From NCBI GenBank assembly GCA_019744775.1, contig JAIETZ010000001.1, positions 310,001 to 374,000 of the forward strand: a DNA stretch of 64,000 nt, in the 5' to 3' direction. Position 1 is the first letter of the stretch, and every line of letters starts with the position of its first letter. This stretch comes from Candidatus Obscuribacterales bacterium (GTDB lineage: Bacteria; Cyanobacteriota; Vampirovibrionia; Obscuribacterales; Obscuribacteraceae). Shown here piece after piece: positions 26,062 through 37,218 of this stretch. A program made the translations under genes and the position numbers. A model generated the notes under the pieces. The model was given only the letters and a program-made list of their open reading frames with translations. It was not told the DNA's origin and ran no database searches.

Positions 26062-26565
26062 TTAGGGGATGGAAATCAGACCCTGCTCGCTAACTAGAAC
26101 ATGCTTCGTGGTGAGCCCATGGCGAATTGTAAATGAGACTTGCCCGTCCGGTACCCCTTGCGGATCAATACGAACTGCACCCGACAACGTCAGTCCTTTG
26201 GGCATAAATATCCGACTATCACCGCCACTGGGGGGTAAATATCTAACCACGTAGGAAGCTGGAAATCTTTGATCAGGTAATCGAGCTTCTAATATCGCGC
26301 AAGTGTTCGTTTTATGCGCCCGTTCTTTTATCTGACGCAAGGTAGCGGCAAGTTTGGCTGATTCGGAAACCATCGCCAATTGAGATGTAATCTCATCACA
26401 GGCAGAGTAGACCGCAAATGGGAGAAGCAACAGAACAATCAAAATCATTAACCGCTCAAAATACCAGGTAGTACGCCAGTAATTTAAGGCCTTCTGACGC
26501 CAGGTAATTTTGACAATCGGCTTGGCAAGTTTTGTATATGAGCCGCTTTGCCGAATGTCTGTCAC
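26062..26565 (-). CDS. FimT/GspH-like minor pilin without a prepilin cleavage site
   Basis: 167 residues from a GTG with AGGTGATAA just upstream. One membrane helix (LMILIVLLLLPFAVYSACDE) is followed by a soluble domain with C..LEARLPDQRFPASYV and a C-terminal VSFTIRHGLTTKHVLVSEQG that resembles the GspH/FimT beta-strand end. The G^FTLxE prepilin motif is absent, so it may stay as a membrane-anchored protein. It is the first gene of the pilin group, where fimT/fimU normally lies, seven bases after the acyl-CoA synthetase. Confidence 0.65.
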   Translation of the reverse strand: MTDIRQSGSYTKLAKPIVKITWRQKALNYWRTTWYFERLMILIVLLLLPFAVYSACDEITSQLAMVSESAKLAATLRQIKERAHKTNTCAILEARLPDQRFPASYVVRYLPPSGGDSRIFMPKGLTLSGAVRIDPQGVPDGQVSFTIRHGLTTKHVLVSEQGLISIP

Positions 26566-26572
26566 TTATCAC

Positions 26573-28297
26573 CTAGGCAGTTGTTACTGAGGCAGCCGAT
26601 TCCAACTTGAGTTCGGCAATCATCTGATCGCGCATAACAAACTTTTGAATCTTGCCTGTCACAGTCTTGGGATATGAACTGACAAATTTCACATAGCGTG
26701 GCACCTTAAAATGGGCAACGCGCGTCTTAAGCCAGGTTTTTATCTCATTTCCCTCAGCAACAACTCCTTCTTTGAGTTGAATCCAGGCGCAGACTTCTTC
26801 ACCAAAATGCTTGTCCGGCACTCCAAAAATCTGTGCTTGCGCAATCTTTTCATGCACATGCAAGACTTCTTCAATTTCGCGCGGATAGATATTTTCGCCG
26901 CCACGAATAATCATATCTTTCTTACGGCCGGTGATGTTCAGATGACCGGCTTCATTGAGCACACCTAAATCACCTGTGTGCAACCAGCGTCCTGCATCTA
27001 TGGCATCGTCTGTCGCTTGCTTGTTGTGCCAATAACCAAGCATGACGTTATAACCACGTGTGCAAACTTCACCTTGTTGCCCGCGCGGCAATAATGCACC
27101 TGTTTCAGCATCGACAACCTTGCACTCAACATGCGGTAAAACGCTGCCCACGGTTGTTGTTCTGACTTCAAGCGAATCAGTAGCCGATGTCACTGTAATT
27201 AAGGGCGAAGCTTCTGTCAGTCCGTAGAAGATAACGACTTTCGTCATATGCATTTTGTCGGCAACTTCTTCCATTAGTTTGACTGGGCAAGGAGCCCCTG
27301 CCATAAAGCCGCCGACAAGACTAGTTAAATCAAACTGGGTAAACTGCGGATGCTCGAGCTGATCGATGTACATCGTCGGCACACCGCATAAGTGCGTGCA
27401 TCTTTCAGCAGCTACAGCAGTAAGAGTAGCTTCCGGATCAAAATGTGGATTAGGCACAACTACACAGCCGCCACGAATAAGCGTCATTATGGTGCCTGTA
27501 ACCATGCCACCACAATGATAAAAAGGCATAGCTACGCAATAGCGAGTTTTGTTGTTTAGCTCCAGTGCGCGGCCTGCAAACCAGGCATTGTTGAGCAAAT
27601 TATGGTGCGACAGCGTTACACCTTTTGGAAAACCGGTTGTGCCCGATGTGTATTGGATATTGACGGCATCATCGAACTGCAATGACTCACTTCTTGCCTC
27701 CAACTCAGCTTGAGGCAAATCTTCGCCAATTTTCAAAACTTCCTCAAAACCAAGCGCCGGTCCTTCTATTTTTTTAGTTGAGCAAATAACAACAACTTGC
27801 TCGAGAGGCAGAATATCGTCGGCTTTTTCACTGTCCTGTCCGGCACCTAAAAGAGACGGCTTCAGGGCTTTTACCATCTCTAAATACTCATGGTCTTTAA
27901 ACCCGGGGCGGCAGATGAGCAACTTCATTTGCGATTGCTTCAAAACATACTGCAATTCTTCTTTGCGGTATGCCGGATTTATATTGACCAGGATGGCTCC
28001 GACTTTTGCCAGAGCAAATTGACAGATAACCCATTCGGCACAGTTGGTTGACCAGATGCCGACGCGGTCTCCTTTGGCTATTCCCAGCTTCATAAGTCCA
28101 CGGGCAAACAGGTCCACTTGAACCTTCAACTGCTTGAAGGTAAAGCGTAAGTCTTGCTTGGGGCTTACTAGAGCCTCACCCTGAGCATTTTCGCAGACTA
28201 CCTTATCCAGCCAGGCGCCCAAAGTATGTCCAAGCAAGGGCTCATCGCAAGCCCCGTGCTCATAGCTCAATTTCGAATCTGCAATTATGTCCGCCAC
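26573..28297 (-). CDS. Acyl-CoA synthetase (AMP-binding family)
   Basis: 574 residues starting at GTG. The AMP-binding signature YTSGTTGFPKGVTLSH is present, along with YGLTEASP, HTGDLGVLNEAGHLNITGRKKDMI and the C-terminal catalytic Lys in PKTVTGKIQK. The GGENIYPREIEE block is typical of fatty-acid (FadD3/AcsA-like) medium- to long-chain acyl-CoA synthetases. It activates fatty acids with ATP and CoA in the cytoplasm. It may feed beta-oxidation, with electrons entering via the ETF genes near 52-56 kb (inference). The pilin genes start seven bases downstream, perhaps by read-through. Confidence 0.93.
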   Translation of the reverse strand: MADIIADSKLSYEHGACDEPLLGHTLGAWLDKVVCENAQGEALVSPKQDLRFTFKQLKVQVDLFARGLMKLGIAKGDRVGIWSTNCAEWVICQFALAKVGAILVNINPAYRKEELQYVLKQSQMKLLICRPGFKDHEYLEMVKALKPSLLGAGQDSEKADDILPLEQVVVICSTKKIEGPALGFEEVLKIGEDLPQAELEARSESLQFDDAVNIQYTSGTTGFPKGVTLSHHNLLNNAWFAGRALELNNKTRYCVAMPFYHCGGMVTGTIMTLIRGGCVVVPNPHFDPEATLTAVAAERCTHLCGVPTMYIDQLEHPQFTQFDLTSLVGGFMAGAPCPVKLMEEVADKMHMTKVVIFYGLTEASPLITVTSATDSLEVRTTTVGSVLPHVECKVVDAETGALLPRGQQGEVCTRGYNVMLGYWHNKQATDDAIDAGRWLHTGDLGVLNEAGHLNITGRKKDMIIRGGENIYPREIEEVLHVHEKIAQAQIFGVPDKHFGEEVCAWIQLKEGVVAEGNEIKTWLKTRVAHFKVPRYVKFVSSYPKTVTGKIQKFVMRDQMIAELKLESAASVTTA

Positions 28298-28323
28298 TTG
28301 AATCTTCAGGTCTAATTTCTAAA

Positions 28324-28584
28324 TTACATGGGAAACGCTTCAGCGCCACCCAATATTAATACCTTATCGAGATCCTTGTGCGCCCGCTTGGCAGCTTTGG
28401 GCTTACCGGCAACCACTTGGCGACGTACTACTTTCTTATAGGTCTTGTTGTTATAGGTCCCGTTGAGGGTTTCTAATGCCTTGCTCAGTGCCGGGTCAAC
28501 AATCGACGCCTTACCAACTTCAGCGGAGGCTGCCGTTACGCTTATTAGGCTTAGAGCTATTGCCAGGTTTATTACCTTAATCAC
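28324..28584 (-). CDS. Small secreted basic protein, unknown
   Basis: 86 residues from GTG at 28584, selected because GAGGGG lies eight bases upstream. MIKVINLAIALSLISVTAASA is a signal peptide. The mature protein is short and basic (KTYKKVVRRQVVAGKPKAAK) with a hydrophobic C-terminus (VLILGGAEAFPM). I recognise no family. It is divergent from the persulfide dioxygenase gene and upstream of the acyl-CoA synthetase. Confidence 0.6.
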   Translation of the reverse strand: MIKVINLAIALSLISVTAASAEVGKASIVDPALSKALETLNGTYNNKTYKKVVRRQVVAGKPKAAKRAHKDLDKVLILGGAEAFPM

Positions 28585-28669
28585 AATTTTTCCCCTCGTT
28601 GGGTCCAGTTCCGGTAGTCTGTGAGGAGTATAGATTGGAAGCAACCAAAAGAAAAGGGAAAAAACACGT

Positions 28670-30052
28670 ATGCGGCTTAAACAATTTTCCTTAGACTGCC
28701 TGTCACACTTCTCCTACCTAGTTGCCGATAATACAGAGGGTATCGCTTGTGTAATTGATCCCCAACGTGATATCGACATTTATCTGGAAGAGGCCCAAAA
28801 GGCTAACCTAACTATTAAGTACGTCGTTTTGACCCACTGTCACGCTGACTTTGCTTCCGGTCATCTAGAGCTTGCCGCAAAGACCAAGGCGACTGTCGCC
28901 ATGGGTGCTAAATCCGACGCAAAGTTCCCATTCCAAGGGCTTTTTGAAGGAAACTTATTGGAATTAGGCAAAAATGTAACACTGAAGGTACTTGAGACAC
29001 CCGGTCACACCCCTGAATCCATCTGCATTTTGGCTTACGACAAGAGCGAATCAGACAAACCATATGCTGTTTTTACAGGTGACACACTCTTTTTAGGCGA
29101 TGTAGGCCGTCCGGATTTGCTAGCTTCTAAAGGTCTAAAAGCAGATGATCTAGCTTCAATGCTCTACGATTCATTGCAGACAAAGCTCTTGAATCTGCCT
29201 GATGAGACTATCGTCTATCCCGCTCACGGAGCCGGTTCTGCCTGTGGGAAAAATCTGAGCAAGGATTCTTTCTCGACGATGGCTGTGCAGAAACTTACAA
29301 ACTGGGCACTTAAGGAGAAGAACAAAGACGCCTTCATAAAAGAGCTCGTTAGCTGCCAAACAAGCCCGCCTAAGTACTTCTCTTTCACTGCTTCATACAA
29401 CAAAACCAATCACGAGCTTTTAGACAACTCATTGGCAGGCAAGCTGAGACCCTTAAGCCTCAAGGAGCTATTAGCTGTAAAAGACGCTCAAATACTCGAT
29501 GTGCGCACAGCTAATGAATTTGCTCAAGGTCATATAAAGGACAGTATCAATGTCGGACTGGGAGGAAAATACGCCAACTGGTGTGGCGCTATTTTGTCTC
29601 CCGAATTACCCATAGTAATAATTGCCAATAAAGGTGATGAGCGGCAAGCCGCCATGCGTCTTGGTCGCATAGGCTTCGACAATGTCGCCGGCTTCTTAAA
29701 TGACCTATCTGAAATACCGGCAAGTGATGTTTGTCGGTCAGTTACGCGTCTAGGTTCACACGAGCTTCAGCAAGCAGTAGCCGATGGCTCTCATACAGTG
29801 CTGGATGTAAGAACTGAATCCGAGTATTACGGTGGTCATATTGAAGGCTCAGTTCATGTCCCCTTAGCCGAACTAAAAGAGCGACTGAGCCATGTCCCCC
29901 AAAATAAAAGGCTGGCAGTCGTTTGCGCCGGCGGTTATCGTTCTTCAATAGCAGCCAGTTATCTGCGTAAACACGGCTTCACGCAAATAACCGACTTAAT
30001 TGGTGGCATGGGCGCCTACGTCAAAGACGTCGGCTTAAGACCAAAGACCTAA
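28670..30052 (+). CDS. CstB-like persulfide dioxygenase-sulfurtransferase
   Basis: 460 residues. An N-terminal metallo-beta-lactamase domain has THCHADFASGH, ETPGHTPESI and FTGDTLFLGDVGRPDLL, matching the mononuclear iron ligands (His, His, Asp) of persulfide dioxygenases. The usual last His of HxHxDH is Phe, so the second metal site is absent, as expected for this class. A pseudo-rhodanese (about 265-345, ANKGDE in place of the Cys loop) and an active rhodanese (about 360-455, VVCAGGYRSS) follow. This three-part layout is that of CstB, which oxidises low-molecular-weight persulfides to thiosulfate. It overlaps the YceI gene end by four bases. Confidence 0.9.
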   Translation: MRLKQFSLDCLSHFSYLVADNTEGIACVIDPQRDIDIYLEEAQKANLTIKYVVLTHCHADFASGHLELAAKTKATVAMGAKSDAKFPFQGLFEGNLLELGKNVTLKVLETPGHTPESICILAYDKSESDKPYAVFTGDTLFLGDVGRPDLLASKGLKADDLASMLYDSLQTKLLNLPDETIVYPAHGAGSACGKNLSKDSFSTMAVQKLTNWALKEKNKDAFIKELVSCQTSPPKYFSFTASYNKTNHELLDNSLAGKLRPLSLKELLAVKDAQILDVRTANEFAQGHIKDSINVGLGGKYANWCGAILSPELPIVIIANKGDERQAAMRLGRIGFDNVAGFLNDLSEIPASDVCRSVTRLGSHELQQAVADGSHTVLDVRTESEYYGGHIEGSVHVPLAELKERLSHVPQNKRLAVVCAGGYRSSIAASYLRKHGFTQITDLIGGMGAYVKDVGLRPKT

Positions 30053-30675
30053 CCTTGCGGTTTATCCTCTGACTTGACCATTTCTACATCCAGTGTAATC
30101 TTCACGTCGTCGCCAACCATAGCTCCGCCGTTATCTAAAGCAGCATTGTAAGAAATTCCGAAGTCCTTACGATTTAGTTTGGCTGTGGCAGATGTTCCGG
30201 TGCGAGTTTTGCCGTGCGCATTTACTATGGGACCCATTGCTTCCGCATCAAGTGTCACCTCTTTAGAAACACCATGCATGGTCAAAGTGCCGAGAATTTT
30301 GAAACCATCTTTTGTTTGAGTGATTTTCCTCGACTTAAAAGTAATTGTCGGATATTTATCTACTTCAAAAAAATCTTTGCTCTTTAAGTGCTCATCACGT
30401 TTCGGCTCGTTGGTATCGATGCTGTTCACGTCAATCACAGCTTCAACAGTGGCTTTCGGCAGGTTCTTTCCATCGTATTGAACATTGCCTGATACTTTGC
30501 CGAATGAACCATTGACGTTGGAAATCATCATGTGTTTAATAGAAAATCTTGCCGATGAATGCGCCGGATCAATTGTCCAACCATTCGCTGTGGCAATTTG
30601 TTCCTTAGCAGCAACAGGTAGGCTGAGACCTACAAGCATGGCAGAGACAATAAGAGTTCTAGTAATGTTCGTCAT
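30049..30675 (-). CDS. YceI-family periplasmic protein
   Basis: 208 residues from ATG at 30675, which has GGAG upstream; the longer frame would need TTG. Signal peptide MTNITRTLIVSAMLVGLSLP. The YceI lipocalin-like core follows: WTIDPAHSSARFSIKHMMIS, FGKVSG, AVIDVNSIDT, KFPTITFKS-like DKYPTITFKS. YceI proteins bind isoprenoid chains such as polyprenols; the ligand here is unknown. Convergent with the persulfide dioxygenase. Confidence 0.93.
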   Translation of the reverse strand: MTNITRTLIVSAMLVGLSLPVAAKEQIATANGWTIDPAHSSARFSIKHMMISNVNGSFGKVSGNVQYDGKNLPKATVEAVIDVNSIDTNEPKRDEHLKSKDFFEVDKYPTITFKSRKITQTKDGFKILGTLTMHGVSKEVTLDAEAMGPIVNAHGKTRTGTSATAKLNRKDFGISYNAALDNGGAMVGDDVKITLDVEMVKSEDKPQG

Positions 30676-30728
30676 TTCATTCTCCAATTAAGTAGTGAGA
30701 TCGAGATCCTAATTTAGTAATGGGTCAC

Positions 30729-31322
30729 CTAGACTTTTAATAGAGATCTGCCTTCAATAAGTACAGGCAGTCCGCGAATAATACAAAAGACGCACGAAAC
30801 ATAAACAAGTGCCATGGCGATTTCCGGCACGGCAGTTGTCTCACATTTTTCCGTATGGGCGGCAATCACCAAGCAAAAGGCAGCGGCTTTAGCAATTGCA
30901 TAGCTAAAGCGACTGAAATTAGACGCCACAAGAAACTTGCCTAGACCTGATTGCATCATGGTTGTTTTACCAAATGCAGTAAAGCCTTGTTCGCTTGCTA
31001 CTTGTCTTATCGCATCGACAAAAGTTCCTCTAATCAAATAGAGCAGTGGCACCCAAACAGGAATCCAGGAAAGCGCAGAAAAGGCTATCCAGTAAGCCAT
31101 TTCCACAGCCCTGTCGCCGACTATATCAAGCATCGCGCCAAACTTGGATGTTTGATTCAGTTTGCGCGCAAAATAACCATCAAGGCCATCACCCCAAATA
31201 ACCAATGCCGTCAAAACAAAGGCTATCCACCGCCAAGTATCACCGGGCAGCCAAAGCAAGGCAAGGGTCCCCAGTGCTAAAAACACTCTGGATACTGTTA
31301 TTACATTGGCTACGTTAATCAC
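30729..31322 (-). CDS. CDP-alcohol phosphatidyltransferase family protein
   Basis: 197 residues, about five membrane helices. The family motif DGxxARx8Gx3Dx3D is intact (DGYFARKLNQTSKFGAMLDI...). Such enzymes move a phosphatidyl group from CDP-diacylglycerol to an alcohol (glycerol-3-phosphate, inositol or serine); the acceptor cannot be decided. The frame starts at GTG five bases after gyrB, so it is probably co-transcribed with it. Confidence 0.9.
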   Translation of the reverse strand: MINVANVITVSRVFLALGTLALLWLPGDTWRWIAFVLTALVIWGDGLDGYFARKLNQTSKFGAMLDIVGDRAVEMAYWIAFSALSWIPVWVPLLYLIRGTFVDAIRQVASEQGFTAFGKTTMMQSGLGKFLVASNFSRFSYAIAKAAAFCLVIAAHTEKCETTAVPEIAMALVYVSCVFCIIRGLPVLIEGRSLLKV

Positions 31323-31327
31323 GTTTT

Positions 31328-33394
<2,067 letters not shown>

Positions 33395-33619
33395 TTATGT
33401 ATTCGCTCAGGGCACATCACGCGCGTTGAGCGCAAACTGGAAACTGCCCTCAAAAAGGGTTCGTCCAGCTCACGGGGATATTTTAACACCAAATGAGTCT
33501 AAATTTGAGTCCTAGAAATAGATAGCAGAAACGATATCTACGGATATATAGCCACTGAGATACAATATTAACTTGTCTATAGGTAAAGCCGCCCGACAAG
33601 GCGCTGGAAGCCCCAATTC

Positions 33620-34549
33620 ATGGAAGTTTTCTACGATTTTAAACCCGGCCTCATAAAGCAATCGGCACTTGCCTTGGGTTTCTTTGACGGTGTTCATCCA
33701 GGACATCAAGTAGTCATCAAAAAAGCCTTAGAAGAAGCACGCCGACTAAAAGTCACGCCGGCAATTGTCACCTTTACCGATCATCCGCGCTCACTGACAA
33801 CAGGCAGCGCGCCTAAACTTCTCACACTTGTTGAACAAAGGCTGAAATTATTTGAAGAACTGGGAATCGAAGCCGCTTTAGCGCTGACCTTCCGCGAAGA
33901 GATATGCAAAATGACGCCTCAAGAATATGTGCAGAAGGTGCTTGTAGAAGCAATGGGTGCCAAGTCAATTTCTGTCGGCGTCAATCATCGTTTCGGACGC
34001 AATCGAGAAGGCAACCCGGACTTACTGGCTGAGCTGGGCAAAGTTCACGACTTTTCCGTGCACACTCAGAAGATGGTAATGGAGGACAACCTCGATGTAT
34101 CCAGCTCGGTAATACGCCAGGCAATCATGGAAGGAAACGTAGAATTGGCGCAAAAACTCATGCAACGCCCGCATGCCATTCTAGCCCAAGTCGTCAGAGG
34201 CGATCAAAGAGGCAGACTGCTGGGATTCCCCACAGCCAACTTAGCTGTTTCTGCCGTGCAGGTAATTCCCAAGACAGGTGTTTATGCCGGCTTCTACAAA
34301 GACGATTCAGGCATTCATCCCTCAGTCATAAATATCGGCTATCGTCCAACTGTGACAAATGACTCGAAGCTGACAATAGAAGCGCACATTCTTGATTTCG
34401 ATAAGGATATTTACGACAAGGAAGTTGCCTTTGAGTTTTGTCACCGCTTACGTGACGAAATGAAGTTTAATGGAATTGAAGAGCTTAAGGCTCAGATACA
34501 GGCTGACTGTCAAAAGGCACGTCAATTACTCACAACTCAATGCAAGTAA
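33620..34549 (+). CDS. ribF: Bifunctional riboflavin kinase / FAD synthetase
   Basis: 309 residues. The N-terminal nucleotidyltransferase domain has GFFDGVHPGHQVVI and SSSVIRQAI; the C-terminal flavokinase domain has GDQRGRLLGFPTANL and VINIGYRPT. It converts riboflavin to FMN then FAD, cofactors for the ETF proteins encoded in this window. The last 10 bases overlap recF in another frame, so the two are co-translated. Confidence 0.97.
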   Translation: MEVFYDFKPGLIKQSALALGFFDGVHPGHQVVIKKALEEARRLKVTPAIVTFTDHPRSLTTGSAPKLLTLVEQRLKLFEELGIEAALALTFREEICKMTPQEYVQKVLVEAMGAKSISVGVNHRFGRNREGNPDLLAELGKVHDFSVHTQKMVMEDNLDVSSSVIRQAIMEGNVELAQKLMQRPHAILAQVVRGDQRGRLLGFPTANLAVSAVQVIPKTGVYAGFYKDDSGIHPSVINIGYRPTVTNDSKLTIEAHILDFDKDIYDKEVAFEFCHRLRDEMKFNGIEELKAQIQADCQKARQLLTTQCK

Positions 34550-35694
34550 AAGAAGTCACCCTAAATAATTACCGCAACTACAAACAAGTAGAAGTTCAAC
34601 TTGCCCCCGGCAAGAACATACTTATCGGTGACAATGCGCAAGGCAAAAGCAACTTCCTGGAAGCAATAGAAGTTTCCTCTCGCGGCAAATCCGCGCGAAC
34701 AAGTGATGACTTTGAACTAATTGCCTGGAAAAAATCGCCCATGCAATTAAAAGTCGTCTTTGAGCGCGGCGGCTATGACGAGGAAATTGCCATTAGCCTA
34801 AACAGGCCGGATACGGCAAGCCGTTTGGAAAAGCGCGTCACAATTAACGGAGTCAAGCCTCCTTCAACAAAAGCACTTTTCGGCAAACTTGTAAGCGTGA
34901 CATTTTCCACGCAAGACTTGTCCATGCTGCGTGACGGTCCCAAATTTCGCCGTGATTGGATTGACACCATTCTCTTCAGCCTGACGCCCAGCTATCAGGA
35001 CACTTTGAGTAATTATCAAAAGGTAGTCACTCAGCGCAACAGACTGCTTAAGACAATATTTGAAAAAGGCCGTGTCACAGTTTCCGATCAAGATCAATTA
35101 ATTGTTTGGGACAAGCAGTTAGCTCACTATGGCTCAACTATTATTAGAAGCCGCATAAAGCTTTTAAAAGAACTTTTGCCTCTAGCAGAAAAATACCAGT
35201 CACACCTGTCAAAAGAAAGTGAGCTGCTCACAGCCGATTATCTTTCTACGGCTGCTTCTTTTGATGAGTCAAGTGAAGCAGAAATTGCCGATACGTTAAT
35301 GACTATCTTGAAAAAATGCCGGGCAGAAGAAATTGCCCGCAAGCAAACGGTTGTAGGCCCGCACAGAGACGATATTACATTCAACTTGAACGGCGCGTCA
35401 GCCCTTGCCTTTGCCAGCCAAGGACAACAACGAAGCCTCGTGCTTTCCCTTAAACTAGCTGAATTGGATTTGATCAAAAACAAACTAAACGAGTCTCCGG
35501 TGCTTTTACTCGATGATGTCCTGGCAGAATTAGACGTTGACCGCCAGGGACTCTTAATGTCGGCGCTTAATGGCGATATGCAGACAATAATTACCACGAC
35601 CCACTTGTCTAAATTTGAGCCGGAATGGCTTAATGAAGCCAATATCTTCTCTGTTACAGCCGGTCAAGTCGAGAAAGCCCAGGCGATAGTTTAA
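34540..35694 (+). CDS. recF: DNA recombination/repair ATPase RecF
   Basis: 384 residues. Walker A is GDNAQGKSN, the SMC-type signature is near FASQGQQRSLVLSLKLAE, and Walker B is VLLLDDVLAELD. LNNYRNY at the N-terminus is typical. RecF loads RecA at gaps with RecO and RecR. It overlaps ribF by 10 bases and is near gyrB, as in many bacterial replication clusters, although dnaA and dnaN are not here. Confidence 0.97.
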   Translation: MQVKEVTLNNYRNYKQVEVQLAPGKNILIGDNAQGKSNFLEAIEVSSRGKSARTSDDFELIAWKKSPMQLKVVFERGGYDEEIAISLNRPDTASRLEKRVTINGVKPPSTKALFGKLVSVTFSTQDLSMLRDGPKFRRDWIDTILFSLTPSYQDTLSNYQKVVTQRNRLLKTIFEKGRVTVSDQDQLIVWDKQLAHYGSTIIRSRIKLLKELLPLAEKYQSHLSKESELLTADYLSTAASFDESSEAEIADTLMTILKKCRAEEIARKQTVVGPHRDDITFNLNGASALAFASQGQQRSLVLSLKLAELDLIKNKLNESPVLLLDDVLAELDVDRQGLLMSALNGDMQTIITTTHLSKFEPEWLNEANIFSVTAGQVEKAQAIV

Positions 35695-35732
35695 TACGCT
35701 GCTCGGGTAAAACCAAGGTAGTTAAAAAGAAC

Positions 35733-35753
35733 CCGATAAGGTAAGATTATCGG
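35733..35753. other. Inverted repeat upstream of the kinase gene
   Basis: CCGATAA (35733-35739) and TTATCGG (35747-35753) form a perfect 7-bp dyad with a 7-base spacer, followed by a second small dyad CCCTAAAGGG (35754-35763). There is no T run. It lies 18 bases before the GTG start of the kinase, so it could be an operator or a 5' UTR hairpin. Confidence 0.4.
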
Positions 35754-35771
35754 CCCTAAAGGGTGTCTTAA

Positions 35772-37205
35772 GTGCTGGAAGACTTACAAGGACAGTTGAC
35801 GAAGCGCTGCGTCACTTGCGATCGCAAGTTCAGTGACACGCACGCCAATTGCCCTTCTGACGGCACGGTCCTTATCCCTATAGCCCAGGACCCCTGGGTA
35901 GGCAAAAAGCTCACCGAGCACTATGAAGTCTTATCCTTAGTCGGTCATGGTGGCATGGGCGTTGTCTACAAAGCCAAACACGACTTGATGGAAAGATATG
36001 TCGCCATCAAAATGCTTTTGGCCCAGCACATAACTGACTCTCAAAGCGTTCGCCGCTTTCAGCATGAAGCAAAAGCAGCCAGCAAGTTAAGTCATCCAAA
36101 CATCATTACCCTCTATGACTATGGTGTGTCGCCAACCGGTCAACCCTACTTGGTTATGGATTACCTGGAAGGCATAAGTCTTGCCGACATAATAAAGTCC
36201 GACGGGCAAATCGGCTGTGAGCGCGGCGTAAAAATCTTTTTGCAGGTTTGCGATGCCCTTGAACACGCTCACAATCAAAAACTTGTGCACCGTGACTTAA
36301 AACCGGGCAACGTAATGCTCATCAACAACGAAGACTTGAAAGACTTTGTCAAAGTAGTTGATTTTGGCGTTTCCAAAATAATGGGCAGCGACGAAGCGCA
36401 AAGACTTACGCAAACAGGAGAAATTTGCGGCAGCCCCGTATACATGAGTCCTGAGCAGTGCGAGGGCAAAAAACTTGATCCTCGCTCGGATGTTTATTCA
36501 ATGGGAGTGCTCATGTATGAAGCGCTTACCGGCGAATTGCCTCTTATGGGCAAGACTATGGTTGAAACCATGTCCAAACATTTGGGCGAAAAGCCTCCTC
36601 GTTTTGCTTCCGTTAGAGAAGATCTCTACATACCGGAAAGACTGGAAAATGTAGTCTTTCACTGCCTGGAGAAAAACCCCGCCGACCGACCGCAATCAAT
36701 GGCTGCCCTCAAGGAAGAATTGATCTACTCAATTCCGCAGACAAGACCACCAGGCGAAGAACCACCATCTGTCAGAGACACACCAAGGCTAACTTACGCA
36801 ATGAGCAAGCCCATTGGAAAAGGTCGCTACATAACCATCTACATTCTTCTTGCGTTGGTTCTTATGGCACTTTGTTTTGCCATTGCACGCTACCAACAAA
36901 TAAAGCCTCAGAAGAAGCCTACGGTCGCAGCTCCTTTAGTGAAACCTTCTGCGGTCAAGCCAACGGTTGAAAAACCTCCTGCTGCGCCGCCTGAAGTTGT
37001 CGCGCCGCCCAAGACCGAAGCGCCAAAGACAGAAATACCCAAGATCGAAGCACCTAAGGCCGAAGCACCCAAGCCGATTAAAACAGCTCGACTAAAAATC
37101 AAATCCCCGGTAGCCAAATCCAAAATTAAAAAGCCGGCAGCTAAGCCGGCTGATCCCTGGGGCAACCTGGAATTAGAAAGCAGTGGTCGCAAGTACGCCG
37201 ATTGA
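35772..37205 (+). CDS. Membrane-anchored Ser/Thr protein kinase with N-terminal Cys motif
   Basis: 477 residues, GTG start. The N-terminus has CVTCDRKFSDTHANCPSDG, a zinc-ribbon-like CxxC...C pattern. The kinase domain (about 50-325) has GHGGMGVVYKAKH, VAIKML, HRDLKPGNVML, VDFGVSK and the activation-loop end GSPVYMSPEQ, so it should be active. A membrane helix (YITIYILLALVLMALCFAIA, about 355-375) and a Pro/Ala/Lys-rich C-terminal region follow. The basic tail would be periplasmic. Substrate unknown. It converges on htrA. Confidence 0.95.
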   Translation: MLEDLQGQLTKRCVTCDRKFSDTHANCPSDGTVLIPIAQDPWVGKKLTEHYEVLSLVGHGGMGVVYKAKHDLMERYVAIKMLLAQHITDSQSVRRFQHEAKAASKLSHPNIITLYDYGVSPTGQPYLVMDYLEGISLADIIKSDGQIGCERGVKIFLQVCDALEHAHNQKLVHRDLKPGNVMLINNEDLKDFVKVVDFGVSKIMGSDEAQRLTQTGEICGSPVYMSPEQCEGKKLDPRSDVYSMGVLMYEALTGELPLMGKTMVETMSKHLGEKPPRFASVREDLYIPERLENVVFHCLEKNPADRPQSMAALKEELIYSIPQTRPPGEEPPSVRDTPRLTYAMSKPIGKGRYITIYILLALVLMALCFAIARYQQIKPQKKPTVAAPLVKPSAVKPTVEKPPAAPPEVVAPPKTEAPKTEIPKIEAPKAEAPKPIKTARLKIKSPVAKSKIKKPAAKPADPWGNLELESSGRKYAD

Positions 37206-37218
37206 TTTACTTTCTCTT

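Noticed and set aside
36900-37192. Reverse-strand frame under the kinase tail
   Set aside because: It is a mirror of the Pro/Ala/Lys codon repeat and has no start signal or homologous motif.
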